Assembly: GCA_002683825.1 (NCBI GenBank)
Contig: NYUD01000069.1
Coordinates: 1 to 64,000, forward strand
Direction: 5' to 3'
Origin: Planctomycetota bacterium
GTDB taxonomy: Bacteria > Planctomycetota > UBA1135 > GCA-002686595
DNA length: 64,000 bases
Positions 8,843 through 17,026 of the stretch are shown here, in pieces. The notes under the pieces are model-generated. The model ran no database searches. It worked only from the letters and a program-made list of their open reading frames with translations, and had not been told where the DNA came from. The stretch's first letter is position 1; each line of letters opens with the position of its first letter. Made by a program: the position numbers and the translations under genes.

Positions 8843-10056
8843 GCCTCGCGAACATCCTTCTTCTCCCCTTGGCCTTCTCCCTTGGACAAGAGGAACCCGT
8901 CGTGGTCACCGACCGCGTTCAGCGCGCTGATCTCGTGCGCCAAGTTCGCGTCCCAGCCAGCGTACTGCCCTTCGAAGAAGCCATGTTGATCGCCCACGTG
9001 ACCGGCTATGCGGCGCGTGTCAACGTGCGCGAGGGGGACTGGGTGAATCCAGAAGAAGTTCTGGTCGAAATCGATGTTCCGCTTCTGGAGGAAGACCTGG
9101 ACCGACTCGAGGCCCAGGTCATTTCAGCCGAGGCTGTCCTCCGCGAAGCAACCTCGATGGTGGTCGCCCAGCGTTCCACCGTCGGGATACAGCAAGCAGC
9201 ACTGAAGCGTTCGGTGGGAGAGCAAGACCTCCGGGCCGTGTACCTTCAACGCGTCGAACGATTGCACGAGAGGTCCGCGGCGACGGATGAGGAACTGGAC
9301 GATGCTCGCGGTAGCCATGTCGTCGCTAAAGCCAGGGTCGGAGAGGTCAACGCAGCTCTTCTGGCTGCCGAAGCTAGCACCGAAGCGGCAAAGGCCCACT
9401 CCGATAGCGTCCACGCGAATCTGGCGGTGGTCAAGGCCGACCTGGCCAAGATGAAAGCGACGAAGGCTCTGGCTAGCATTCGCTCCCCCTTCGAGCGAGC
9501 CCTGGTCGTGGACCGCCGAATCGATCGTGGGGCTTTTATCGAATCCATGCAAACGACGCTCTTGCACGTGATGAACGTCGAGAGCGTACGCGTACGCCTG
9601 TCCGTGGATGAACGCGATGCCGTTTTCGTCCGTCCCGGAGACTTGATCCGGCTGGTTCCCGACGCCAAGAGCATCGCCCCGATCGACGCCAAGGTCACCC
9701 GCATCGCCGGTGCCCTTGACCTGGCGACGCGCCGCATGGATATCGAAGTGGATCTGCCGAACACCGATCATCGCTTGATGGCCGGAATGTTCATCAACGC
9801 TGATCTCGATGTATTCCGACGCGAGAGGGTCTTGATTGTTCCCGCACGGGCTCTGCGTTCAGACGCCGGGCAGCCATACCTTTTCGTCGTTGAGAAGGGT
9901 CGTCTGGTCAAGAGTCTCGTCGAGCTCGGCGTCGACGATGGACTCAGAATCGAGATCCTCTCCGGACTGCAAGAAGGGAGCCTGGTGGTCCTCTCCGGAG
10001 CCGAATCTCTCGTCGAGGGAACCCGCGTACGCACGAGATCGGGAGCGGACGGTTGA
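8839..10056 (+). CDS. RND efflux periplasmic adaptor (membrane fusion protein)
   Basis: 405-residue adaptor that links the RND permease to the outer-membrane channel. It has an N-terminal signal-like hydrophobic stretch, a split lipoyl/barrel-sandwich segment (about 45-75 and 210-230), a long alpha-helical hairpin between (about 75-205, heptad-like and rich in Ala/Glu/Arg), a beta-barrel region with LATRRMDIEV at about 295, and a membrane-proximal C-terminal domain. Its ATG overlaps the permease stop and its own stop overlaps the TTG start of the next gene, so the three genes are translationally coupled. Length and domain order are normal for the HlyD/AcrA family. Confidence 0.9.
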   Translation: MSLANILLLPLAFSLGQEEPVVVTDRVQRADLVRQVRVPASVLPFEEAMLIAHVTGYAARVNVREGDWVNPEEVLVEIDVPLLEEDLDRLEAQVISAEAVLREATSMVVAQRSTVGIQQAALKRSVGEQDLRAVYLQRVERLHERSAATDEELDDARGSHVVAKARVGEVNAALLAAEASTEAAKAHSDSVHANLAVVKADLAKMKATKALASIRSPFERALVVDRRIDRGAFIESMQTTLLHVMNVESVRVRLSVDERDAVFVRPGDLIRLVPDAKSIAPIDAKVTRIAGALDLATRRMDIEVDLPNTDHRLMAGMFINADLDVFRRERVLIVPARALRSDAGQPYLFVVEKGRLVKSLVELGVDDGLRIEILSGLQEGSLVVLSGAESLVEGTRVRTRSGADG

Positions 10057-11429
10057 AGATCCCCCTCGTTCCGACGTCGCTCCTGCTCGCGCACCTCGCC
10101 TGTTCGGCCTGCGCCTCGCAGTCCAGGCTCAGTCTCCCACCCATCGAGCAAATTTCATTCGACACGGACGCACCCCCTCCCGAAGGCGCGCCTGGCTTTT
10201 CGAATCCGCAGGCCGCCTGGATGGCCGTCGATGCGCGTACGGTCGCAGCCCTCGCCGGAGACCGCAGCTTTGAAATTGCCCAGAGCTGGCTGGATACCCA
10301 ATCCGCCTACGCAGAGGCCGAGATCGTAAGCCGCGAAGCCTGGCCGTCGCTCGTTCCGGCCATTCGCTTCTTCAGTCTCGATGGTCAAGACCAGAGTACC
10401 GTCGGTGACTTCGTCGACGTCGACAAACAGAACCTGGAGCTGGGCGCCGGCCTGATCCTCGAGTACAACCCCGCCGAGGCCCGGATCGCGGCGCTCGCCG
10501 CGAGGCAACGGGCCGATGCGACCGCGGTGCGCTCGAAGGCCCTCACGCGCGCTTCGGTGCTGGAATCCCAGGAGCTCTTTGACCATCTGCTCTTCGCTCA
10601 ACTCGATCTGGCGATCGCGCGCGAACTCTTCGAAGGTGCCCGTTCCGTGGTGAGAATCGCACGCGCCCGTCAGAGTCAGGGACGGGGCCTGCGGGCTGAT
10701 CGACTGCGTGCGGAATCCCTGGAGGCGGAAGCCCAGGGCGAGGTACTGCGGGCGGAGGCGAACCTGAGGGAGAATTCGATCTTGCTGGCGGAACACCTGC
10801 GCATCTCTCCGACGATCACGCTCTTTGCACCCGAGCCCCGGATCGAGCCTTTGGGACTCTTTGACGATGAGCTGGACCTGGACGCCCTGCTCGAAGAGGC
10901 GGTGACGACACGACCGGAGGTCGCCGAGGCGCTGTTGAGAGTTGAAGCCGCTGAAAACGAGCTCACCGGAGCCCGCCTTGGACCGTGGGTTCCCTCCCTG
11001 TTCGCCTACTACGAAGGCTCGGGCTTCGGCGAGAACTTCGGAAACCTGAAGGACCGTGAGGAGCTCGCCGTCGGGCTGCAATGGGATCTCAGTCCCGCTC
11101 GTTTTGCCCGCTCTCAGCTCGCCCGCCTGGAGCTTCAAGACGAGGAGCTCGCGCTGGCCCATACCCGCGAGTCGATCCGAGCCGCGGTGACCCGCTACTT
11201 TGAATGGGTGCGCATCGCAGCACCTCTCATCGAGCAGGCCGGACGTCGGGTCGAGGCCTCGGAGGAAGCGCTATCCGTGGTCCAGGAGCGCTACGAAGCC
11301 GGCAGCGCGTTGATCCTCGAGGTGATCGAGGTTCAACGCGAGCTGGCCCTGGCGCGGCGCCAGTGGGTGCGGGTCACCCTGGACAACAATCGCTCCGAGA
11401 GGCGATTGGCCTTTGCGGCTGGACGTTAG
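10053..11429 (+). CDS. TolC/OprM-type outer-membrane efflux protein
   Basis: 458 residues starting at TTG (10053-10055), which overlaps the adaptor stop as TTGA. A hydrophobic N-terminal export signal with cysteines (LACSAC) suggests possible lipidation as in OprM, although neither cysteine sits in a textbook lipobox. The rest is the duplicated helical-hairpin architecture of outer-membrane factors, with Ala/Glu/Arg-rich coiled coils at about 165-260 and 370-450. It should form the outer-membrane exit duct for the RND pump encoded just upstream. It is the last gene of the operon and converges on the plastocyanin gene across 146 bp. Confidence 0.88.
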   Translation: MKIPLVPTSLLLAHLACSACASQSRLSLPPIEQISFDTDAPPPEGAPGFSNPQAAWMAVDARTVAALAGDRSFEIAQSWLDTQSAYAEAEIVSREAWPSLVPAIRFFSLDGQDQSTVGDFVDVDKQNLELGAGLILEYNPAEARIAALAARQRADATAVRSKALTRASVLESQELFDHLLFAQLDLAIARELFEGARSVVRIARARQSQGRGLRADRLRAESLEAEAQGEVLRAEANLRENSILLAEHLRISPTITLFAPEPRIEPLGLFDDELDLDALLEEAVTTRPEVAEALLRVEAAENELTGARLGPWVPSLFAYYEGSGFGENFGNLKDREELAVGLQWDLSPARFARSQLARLELQDEELALAHTRESIRAAVTRYFEWVRIAAPLIEQAGRRVEASEEALSVVQERYEAGSALILEVIEVQRELALARRQWVRVTLDNNRSERRLAFAAGR

Positions 11430-11575
11430 TGCGTGCAGCGCAACCGGGTCGAGCCCCAGGCCTGGCGTCGCACGCCGCGGGCGAGCCTCGAACCCGAAGG
11501 GATCGTCTCGTAGCGTCCAGGCAAGTCCCGACATGCCCCTTCGTCCAAGGCGTAGGCTCGCCGGTCATGACCTGT

Positions 11576-12049
11576 TCAGTTTCGCTGGCGGCGCAGGAAG
11601 CGTATGCCGGCAAGGGCCACGGCTCCGACGGCGATGGCGAGGCCCCAGAAGGGTAGGGCCGGAACGGGACTCCCGGCCGCATTGACCGTGACGGCACCGG
11701 TCATGCCGAAGCCCACGTGTACATCGCAGTAATAGTCATAGACGTTGCCCGGGACCGGATTGGCTGCCAGAAAAGCCGAATCGAAGGTCACGGAGAAACT
11801 CATGGGCGGTAGGGCGGGAAGCCCCGAATTGAAGATCCCGTCGGGAATGCCGCCCGCTCCGCTCACGACGTTGTGGGCCCCCAGGGACCAAACCCAATCC
11901 ACCGTATCTCCTTCCTGAATCGTCAGCGTGGAGGGGGAAAAGGTGCTCGCGTTCAGGGTAACGGTGTGGGTTGTCTGGGCGGCGGAACTCGTCCCGAACG
12001 CGAGCACAGCCAAACAGAGAGAAGTGACTAGATGGATCGGACGCCTCAT
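11576..12049 (-). CDS. Secreted plastocyanin-like cupredoxin with C-terminal anchor
   Basis: 157 residues from the ATG at 12047-12049, chosen over a longer frame because GAGGA precedes it at good spacing and a signal peptide follows (to about Ala24). The cupredoxin fold is marked by His59, Cys108, His111 and Met116 (YYCDVHVGFGM), the four ligands of a type 1 copper site. It therefore probably carries electrons or buffers copper outside the inner membrane. The C-terminus PVPALPFWGL followed by a hydrophobic helix and RFLRRQRN looks like an IPTL/PEP-CTERM-type sorting tail or a simple membrane anchor. It is convergent with the efflux operon and divergent from the Cys-rich protein gene. Confidence 0.88.
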   Translation of the reverse strand: MRRPIHLVTSLCLAVLAFGTSSAAQTTHTVTLNASTFSPSTLTIQEGDTVDWVWSLGAHNVVSGAGGIPDGIFNSGLPALPPMSFSVTFDSAFLAANPVPGNVYDYYCDVHVGFGMTGAVTVNAAGSPVPALPFWGLAIAVGAVALAGIRFLRRQRN

Positions 12050-12365
12050 GACTTTCCTCGGGGGTAATTCGGGGGTAACGGGAGTAACAAGGATGATGGG
12101 CCGGGTGGACCCCACATGAATCTATTCCAGTTCCGCAATCCTCGAAATCCCCCGCGGGCGCTCAGCACAAGAAAAGGGGAAGGAGGGACCCTCTTTCAGG
12201 CAAAGAGGCGCTCTTCGCGACAGAAAAAGGTTCGTAAGGGCCCCAGCACGTGACCCGGGCGGACATGCCCGTGCGGCCCCTGCACCACCACGACCAAAGA
12301 TAAAGTGATCCTGGTGTCTTCCCCGGCATTCTCTAGAGCTACCATGGGATAGGCGGCTTTACGAA
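12050..12365. other. Divergent intergenic region between plastocyanin and Cys-rich genes
   Basis: No gene is seen in these 316 bp. Besides the direct repeats at 12060-12088 there are two mutually exclusive small hairpins: CCTCTTT (12190-12196) with AAAGAGG (12202-12208), and AAGAG (12203-12207) with CTCTT (12211-12215). They might be part of a leader regulating one of the flanking genes. No convincing -35/-10 pair was found. Confidence 0.5.
12060..12088. repeat. Three short direct repeats in the plastocyanin leader
   Basis: GGGGGTAA at 12060, GGGGGTAAC at 12071 and GGGAGTAAC at 12080 form three near-copies spaced 11 and 9 bp, about one helical turn, immediately upstream of the plastocyanin Shine-Dalgarno. 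They could be a regulator-binding array or a leader RNA element; this is inference. Confidence 0.4.
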
Positions 12366-12752
12366 ATGCAGCGCATATTACTTCTTCTTGTCACCAGCGG
12401 CATGCTCCTCTCCTGGAGCACGGTTGGCGCGGGAGTGGTCGTCAGCGATTCCTCGCCATGCTCGAACGAGTGTTGCTGCTTTAATGCGGGTTCACAGTTC
12501 CTGGAAATGAGCTCGTGCTGCTCCACCGGAGTATCGGACTCTGATCCGCGAATGGACCGAACCTGTGGTTGCGGCAACCACGGACCACAAAGGGTCGTCT
12601 TCCGAGCCACCTCGTGGCGTTTCCCACTGCCGACCCGGGTTGAACCGGATCCCCTCCCCCTCTGGGCGGAAAGCACACTCCGTCTCCCTTCCTCGCTGAC
12701 CGGGCGCACGCCCGATCCGGAGACGCCTCCGCCGCGATCCGAACGGGACTAG
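12366..12752 (+). CDS. Small secreted cysteine-rich protein
   Basis: 128 residues. Residues 1-22 form a signal peptide or N-terminal helix. The mature part begins with eight cysteines: Cys32, the ECCCF cluster (Cys36-38), Cys51-52, and CGCGNH (Cys67, Cys69, His72). The tail is Pro/Arg-rich and looks disordered. The cysteine density suggests metal binding, and the neighbours (type 1 copper protein, outer-membrane barrel, efflux pump) make copper or another soft metal a reasonable guess, but no family is recognised. A clear hairpin terminator begins 4 bp after the stop, which supports its being a real transcription unit. The start ATG lacks a strong Shine-Dalgarno. Confidence 0.6.
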   Translation: MQRILLLLVTSGMLLSWSTVGAGVVVSDSSPCSNECCCFNAGSQFLEMSSCCSTGVSDSDPRMDRTCGCGNHGPQRVVFRATSWRFPLPTRVEPDPLPLWAESTLRLPSSLTGRTPDPETPPPRSERD

Positions 12753-12756
12753 GACT

Positions 12757-12780
12757 CCGGCCCGTTGGCCGGGGTTTTCC
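12757..12780 (+). terminator. Hairpin terminator after the Cys-rich gene
   Basis: CCGGCC (12757-12762), loop cgtt, GGCCGG (12767-12772), then gg and four T at 12775-12778. The stem is strong but the U-tract short. It lies directly after the Cys-rich gene stop. Confidence 0.6.
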
Positions 12781-12913
12781 GTTCCGACTCGAGGACGGCC
12801 CTGCAGGACTGTCGTCGTGCAGTGCGTGTCCCGGTGTCTCCATCCCGGGCGAAAAGACGCCCGTACTTCATTTTCGGCACATCTCCCAATCTCTTCACAG
12901 CGAGGAAGAGCTC

Positions 12914-13702
12914 ATGATTCGCATCCTACTTCTCACTACTGTACCCACGCTTCTCGTCGGAGCGGTTTCCGCTAACAACAACCGTCGAGATCACGGAACC
13001 GATCTACACTTCTCCCATCCGATCGTGACGGAGTCTCCATCGCCCGATACCAAGTTGCGCTTCGACATCGAGTTCGAAGACGAGGCCGACGGCGACGCGA
13101 CCAGCCTGATCCTTGGCTCCGAGTACGCATTCAACCCCGGCTTCAGCATCGAGGTCAACGTGCCCTATACCTTCCTCGATGAAAGCGGTTCACCCTCGGA
13201 ATCCAACTTCGACAATTTCGAGGTCGCGCTGAAGTTCGCCAACTACGCCTACGAGGACCAAGGCTTGCTACTCGGCTACGGAATCGAATTCGGCACCCCC
13301 ACGGGCAACAACGCCGAGGGAATCGGCAGCAGCAACATCTTCGAAATCGCCCCGTTCATGAACTTCGGCTATAAGCGGGAAGCGCTCGAGATCGTCGGTT
13401 TCGCTGAATTCGGCATTCCGACGAACCAAAACGCAACGGACGAGTTCGAGACCGAACTAAGCATCGACTTTTCCAGCCTCTACCACTTCAATGACACGTG
13501 GATGGGACTCTTCGAGCTGGACTCGGAGGGCGCGCTCAGCGGAGACGAGAGCGGTAGCTGGATCGTAAACGCTTCGCCCGGCTTCAAAGTGGCTCCCTTC
13601 AGAGACAAGAAACTGGAGTGCGGCCTCAGCTACGGATTCTCCTTGAGCGACCGCGAGGAGTTCGACAGCCGTCTGATCTTCTCGCTCTTCTGGCACCTGT
13701 AG
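12914..13702 (+). CDS. Outer-membrane beta-barrel protein
   Basis: 262 residues with a signal peptide (about 1-20) and a strong Shine-Dalgarno (GAGGAAGAG) before the ATG. The mature protein is a run of amphipathic beta-strands with aromatic girdles and ends in aromatic FSLFWHL, the usual outer-membrane insertion signal. It looks like a roughly 12-strand barrel of the 'transporter/MetA-pathway' type. The N-terminal motif HFSHPIVTESPSPDTK seems a conserved block rather than barrel strand. It follows the Cys-rich gene after a terminator, so it probably has its own promoter. Its cargo is unknown; the plastocyanin nearby hints at a metal-related role. Confidence 0.75.
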   Translation: MIRILLLTTVPTLLVGAVSANNNRRDHGTDLHFSHPIVTESPSPDTKLRFDIEFEDEADGDATSLILGSEYAFNPGFSIEVNVPYTFLDESGSPSESNFDNFEVALKFANYAYEDQGLLLGYGIEFGTPTGNNAEGIGSSNIFEIAPFMNFGYKREALEIVGFAEFGIPTNQNATDEFETELSIDFSSLYHFNDTWMGLFELDSEGALSGDESGSWIVNASPGFKVAPFRDKKLECGLSYGFSLSDREEFDSRLIFSLFWHL

Positions 13703-13790
13703 CGGGCGGGTTTCCTGAGATCCATTCCAGATCGATTCTTCGAGTCCAAGACGCGGACAAACCCCTCCCCAGTGGCGTTTTAGATCGCCT

Positions 13791-13812
13791 CACACCGGTT
13801 TGAACCGGTGTG
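13791..13812. repeat. 22-bp near-perfect inverted repeat
   Basis: CACACCGGTT (13791-13800), tg, AACCGGTGTG (13803-13812): ten complementary bases on each side with a 2-bp centre, about 30 bp before the start of the next gene. It could act as an operator for that gene or as part of a terminator for the barrel gene; the loop is too tight and the T content too low for a standard terminator. Confidence 0.55.
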
Positions 13813-13840
13813 GCCTCACTTTTGCATGCCCCTCAGGGCC

Positions 13841-15559
13841 ATGAGTAACCCTAGCTACCCAGGGCATTCGAAGTACCTGTACAGGCTCTTCGCACTCCTT
13901 TTCGTCTCGGGCTCTATCCTCCAGGCCGATTTCATCTCGGGTCGAGTGGTCGATGCGAACGGAATAGGAGTTCCTGGAATCGATATAGATGTCGACAACC
14001 TCGGAAGCGGGGGCGACCCGACCATCCTCAACGACGGGACCGACGCGAACGGATTCTTCCTCACCACGGTGCCCGCCGGGATCTACCGAGTCCTCTTCCT
14101 TCCCCCCGCGCCGCCGGCGTCCACACACCTGACGGCCATCTTGGACAATGTGCTGGTGACAGGCACGACCGACATGGGAGTGATCACACTTCCTGCAGGC
14201 ATCGGTCTGACCGGCCGCGTGGTGGACGGGGCTGGTTTTCCGCTCGCAAACGTGAACCTCGACGTGACGGACCTGGCGACCGGCACGGAGCTGATCCTCA
14301 AGAACGGAAAGTCAGATCTCTTCGGCCTATTCGGTGTCGCGGTCCCTGCGAACTCCATACACCTGGACTTCGATCCGCTTCCGGTCATCTCTCAGAATCT
14401 GGTCCCCATCCGGATGACCCTTTCACCGACCGAGAGCCACTACATGGGAGACATCGTGCTCGAGTCCGGCTTCATCTTGGCCGGGACGCTGCAGAATTCC
14501 CTTGGAATGCCCGTCAGCGGGGTCGATCTCGACGTCTTTGACAGCGCGACCGGGGAAAAATTCTTCACACCGCACGACAACAGCAATCTCCTGGGTGTCT
14601 ATTCGCTCGTCTTGCCTGCGGGTCTATTCGACATCGAGTTCTGCCCGTCACCCCTGTTGCAACTGGTCGCGTTCGACCTGGAGGGCTTCTCGCTACTCGC
14701 CGACACGAACCTGGGAATCACAACTCTGATGGACGGCGTTTCCCTGTTCGGTATCGTCCGAGATACGGCCGGCCTTCCCGTCCCAGGGATGGACGTGGAT
14801 GTCAATGTGGCGGTTCTGGGCACATCGATCGTGACTTGTTCGGACAACACCGGCGCAGCCGGCAACTACTCGGTCGTCGTTCCCACGGGGACCCTGGATG
14901 TGGGTTTCGCGCCTCCGGGCAGGCACGGCACTTCGGCGGAAGATCTTCACGAGGCCGTCATCATCTCCGGTGACACCCTGCTCGATGGAACCATTCCAGC
15001 ACCGCTCGCCCTCTTCTCGGGGACACCTCGTACCGGCATGGCTCCACTCACGGTTTCGTTTACGGACCTATCGACGGGAGCCACCTCCGGTTGGATGTGG
15101 GATTTCGGTGACTCGACATCCTCAACACAGCAACACCCGGTACATACCTATACGTCACCCGGCGCCTATACCGTTTCCCTGACCACGCCGGGGATCGGGG
15201 GGCCTTCGACACTGGTCGAGGTCGGTTACGTCGATGTCGTACCCCCTCCACCGAGCGCATCCTTTGCGGCCAACCCGACCGCCGGAACGGCTCCTCTCTC
15301 CGTCTCCTTTTCCGACAGTTCTCTCGGAGCCATCTCCGCATGGGCCTGGAACTTCGGTGACCTGGGAACCTCCACGCTCCAGGATCCTGTGCACACCTAC
15401 GCGCTACCAGGCGCCTACACCGTCACGCTCACAGTCGCGGGGCCGGGTGGTTTTCACGCTCTGCAAAAGAGAGACTTCGTCGTGGTGAGTCGCATGCTCA
15501 CGCCGCCGCAGGCTCCGCCTGCCAGTGGTGGGGAAGAGCCGGCGCCCCCCCCGTCCTGA
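13841..15559 (+). CDS. Secreted protein with four CarboxypepD_reg-like repeats and two PKD domains
   Basis: About 572 residues from the ATG at 13841, selected because a signal peptide (KYLYRLFALLFVSG) follows; an open frame reaches 13808. The first 380 residues hold four repeats that each begin G-R/T/I-V-x-D-x-x-G-x-P-v-x-G, the beta-sandwich pattern of carboxypeptidase regulatory-like domains. Two PKD domains follow, with WDFGDSTSST and WNFGDLGTST, each ending in the PGAYTV(S/T)L strand. The C-terminus is a Pro/Gly-rich tail. There is no catalytic domain, so it is most likely a cell-surface or extracellular adhesive or scaffold protein. It is followed by the separate secreted protein gene at 15783. 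Confidence 0.8.
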   Translation: MSNPSYPGHSKYLYRLFALLFVSGSILQADFISGRVVDANGIGVPGIDIDVDNLGSGGDPTILNDGTDANGFFLTTVPAGIYRVLFLPPAPPASTHLTAILDNVLVTGTTDMGVITLPAGIGLTGRVVDGAGFPLANVNLDVTDLATGTELILKNGKSDLFGLFGVAVPANSIHLDFDPLPVISQNLVPIRMTLSPTESHYMGDIVLESGFILAGTLQNSLGMPVSGVDLDVFDSATGEKFFTPHDNSNLLGVYSLVLPAGLFDIEFCPSPLLQLVAFDLEGFSLLADTNLGITTLMDGVSLFGIVRDTAGLPVPGMDVDVNVAVLGTSIVTCSDNTGAAGNYSVVVPTGTLDVGFAPPGRHGTSAEDLHEAVIISGDTLLDGTIPAPLALFSGTPRTGMAPLTVSFTDLSTGATSGWMWDFGDSTSSTQQHPVHTYTSPGAYTVSLTTPGIGGPSTLVEVGYVDVVPPPPSASFAANPTAGTAPLSVSFSDSSLGAISAWAWNFGDLGTSTLQDPVHTYALPGAYTVTLTVAGPGGFHALQKRDFVVVSRMLTPPQAPPASGGEEPAPPPS

Positions 15560-15782
15560 AAGACAGGGCTCCTGTCCGTGCTCGTACCGGCGTACGCACA
15601 AAGGCCTCGCACATGGGTCCTTGTGCGCAGATGTGGGGTGCGATAGCCATGTTGCTCCACGATGCCGGGTGGTTTTTTGTCTTCGGGTCAGAGTCCTCCA
15701 GTTTAGGATATTGCTTTTTGAACATATCTACCGAATCCTAGAGAGATCACGATCGCTCAACCCTCTCAGACCCAGCTTCCAT

Positions 15783-16922
15783 ATGCAATTCAACCGCTCT
15801 CTGATACCCGGGCTCGCCTTGGTGGCGTTGTTTCCCCTTTGCCTGACCTCCGCGCAGGGCCTGGGCTTCGCCACCGTAGGCCCTACCAGCGCCGAGCACG
15901 GCTACCCGGAATGGTATGAGGACACCCACGGTGTCCGCCTTGATTTCTGCCTCGAGACGACCGGTTTCTGCTTGCTCGAAGGCCCCAGCCAGGTGGTCAA
16001 CCCGGGGGCGCCCTTCCCGGCCAACTTCGGCGGTGACTTCACGCCCGAGGCCTTTTACAACCTGGCCGAGGCCTCCATGACGAGCAACGGCGGAGGACAA
16101 GCGATCCTCATCCTGGCTCTGGAAGCCTCCTTCGACCCCGAGGTCGTCGCCGACGGCAACCAGGTTGTGTTTTCTCGGTTCCGCGTTCGCGTCGACAACT
16201 TGATCGAGGGTGAGACCTACGTCGTAACGACTCCCCTCGGCGTCCACTCCTTCGTGGCTCAAAATTCCGGAATCCGAGGAGTCGATTTCACGGACGACGC
16301 AGGCCGCCTCGCGGGCGTCTTCGACGGCGCACTCGGAAGCGAGTTTGTCGGCCCCTTCCTGATGTGGGATTCCGACCTGCCCATCACCGACGTCAACGGC
16401 CGCGAGTACGTCGGCAACCCCCTCATTTCGCACACGATTACGGGCAGCCCCTACGGCACCAACATCTTCCGGATCCAAGGCCGTTCGGTCGGCGGCCCCG
16501 GAATCAACATGATCGAGACGAATCTCTTCACCGTCTCGGGTTTGCTCAGCGGCGACCCGACCGAGCCGCCCCCGCCGCCCCCGCCGCCGCCTCCTCCGGC
16601 ACCGGGCATCAACCTCGGTATCTCGCCCGGGGTCGCCGGTCAGACCAACACGCTGACCAGCGCCGGCGGCACCGATGGCAGTCTCACGGCCTTCCTCTTC
16701 GGTTTCCGCAACGGAACCCGCATGATCGGCTCGAACCTCTGCCCCACGGGAATCACCATCGGCATGCAGGATCCGCGCTTGCTTGGCCTCGCGACGAGCA
16801 GTGGCGGCTCCGCGAGCGCCTCCTTCTTTGTGCCGGGCGGCCTGATGGGCGCCAACGTCAACATACAGTCGGTCGACATCGGCTCCTGTGAGAGCAGCAA
16901 CCTCCTGAACCACACCTTCTAG
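15783..16922 (+). CDS. Secreted two-domain beta-protein with polyproline linker
   Basis: 379 residues from the ATG at 15783, after which a signal peptide (NRSLIPGLALVALF) is clear; the open frame extends upstream but without signal-like sequence. Residues about 25-260 are beta-rich with several cysteines and a GGGQAILIL strand. A run of eleven prolines (about 262-272) links to a C-terminal 100-residue beta-sandwich with FVPGGLMGANVNIQS near the end. The C-terminal module resembles domains that end many secreted planctomycete proteins of unknown function. No enzyme motif is visible. It is monocistronic, followed by an inverted repeat that may terminate it and the convergent peptidase gene. Confidence 0.75.
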   Translation: MQFNRSLIPGLALVALFPLCLTSAQGLGFATVGPTSAEHGYPEWYEDTHGVRLDFCLETTGFCLLEGPSQVVNPGAPFPANFGGDFTPEAFYNLAEASMTSNGGGQAILILALEASFDPEVVADGNQVVFSRFRVRVDNLIEGETYVVTTPLGVHSFVAQNSGIRGVDFTDDAGRLAGVFDGALGSEFVGPFLMWDSDLPITDVNGREYVGNPLISHTITGSPYGTNIFRIQGRSVGGPGINMIETNLFTVSGLLSGDPTEPPPPPPPPPPPAPGINLGISPGVAGQTNTLTSAGGTDGSLTAFLFGFRNGTRMIGSNLCPTGITIGMQDPRLLGLATSSGGSASASFFVPGGLMGANVNIQSVDIGSCESSNLLNHTF

Positions 16923-16969
16923 CCCTCTCTTCCGCGGAAGTGTTTCCTCCGCGAGCGCTACAACGACGC

Positions 16970-17010
16970 ACGACCCACCCCTGCCGGAAATCCCGTCCGC
17001 GGTGGGTCGT
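16970..17010. terminator. Possible bidirectional terminator hairpin
   Basis: ACGACCCACC (16970-16979) pairs with GGTGGGTCGT (17001-17010) across a 21-nt loop, in the 104-bp gap between convergent genes. A modest T-rich stretch (ttctctt) follows on the plus strand. The large loop lowers confidence. Confidence 0.45.
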
Positions 17011-17026
17011 TCTCTTGCGTGCCTTC

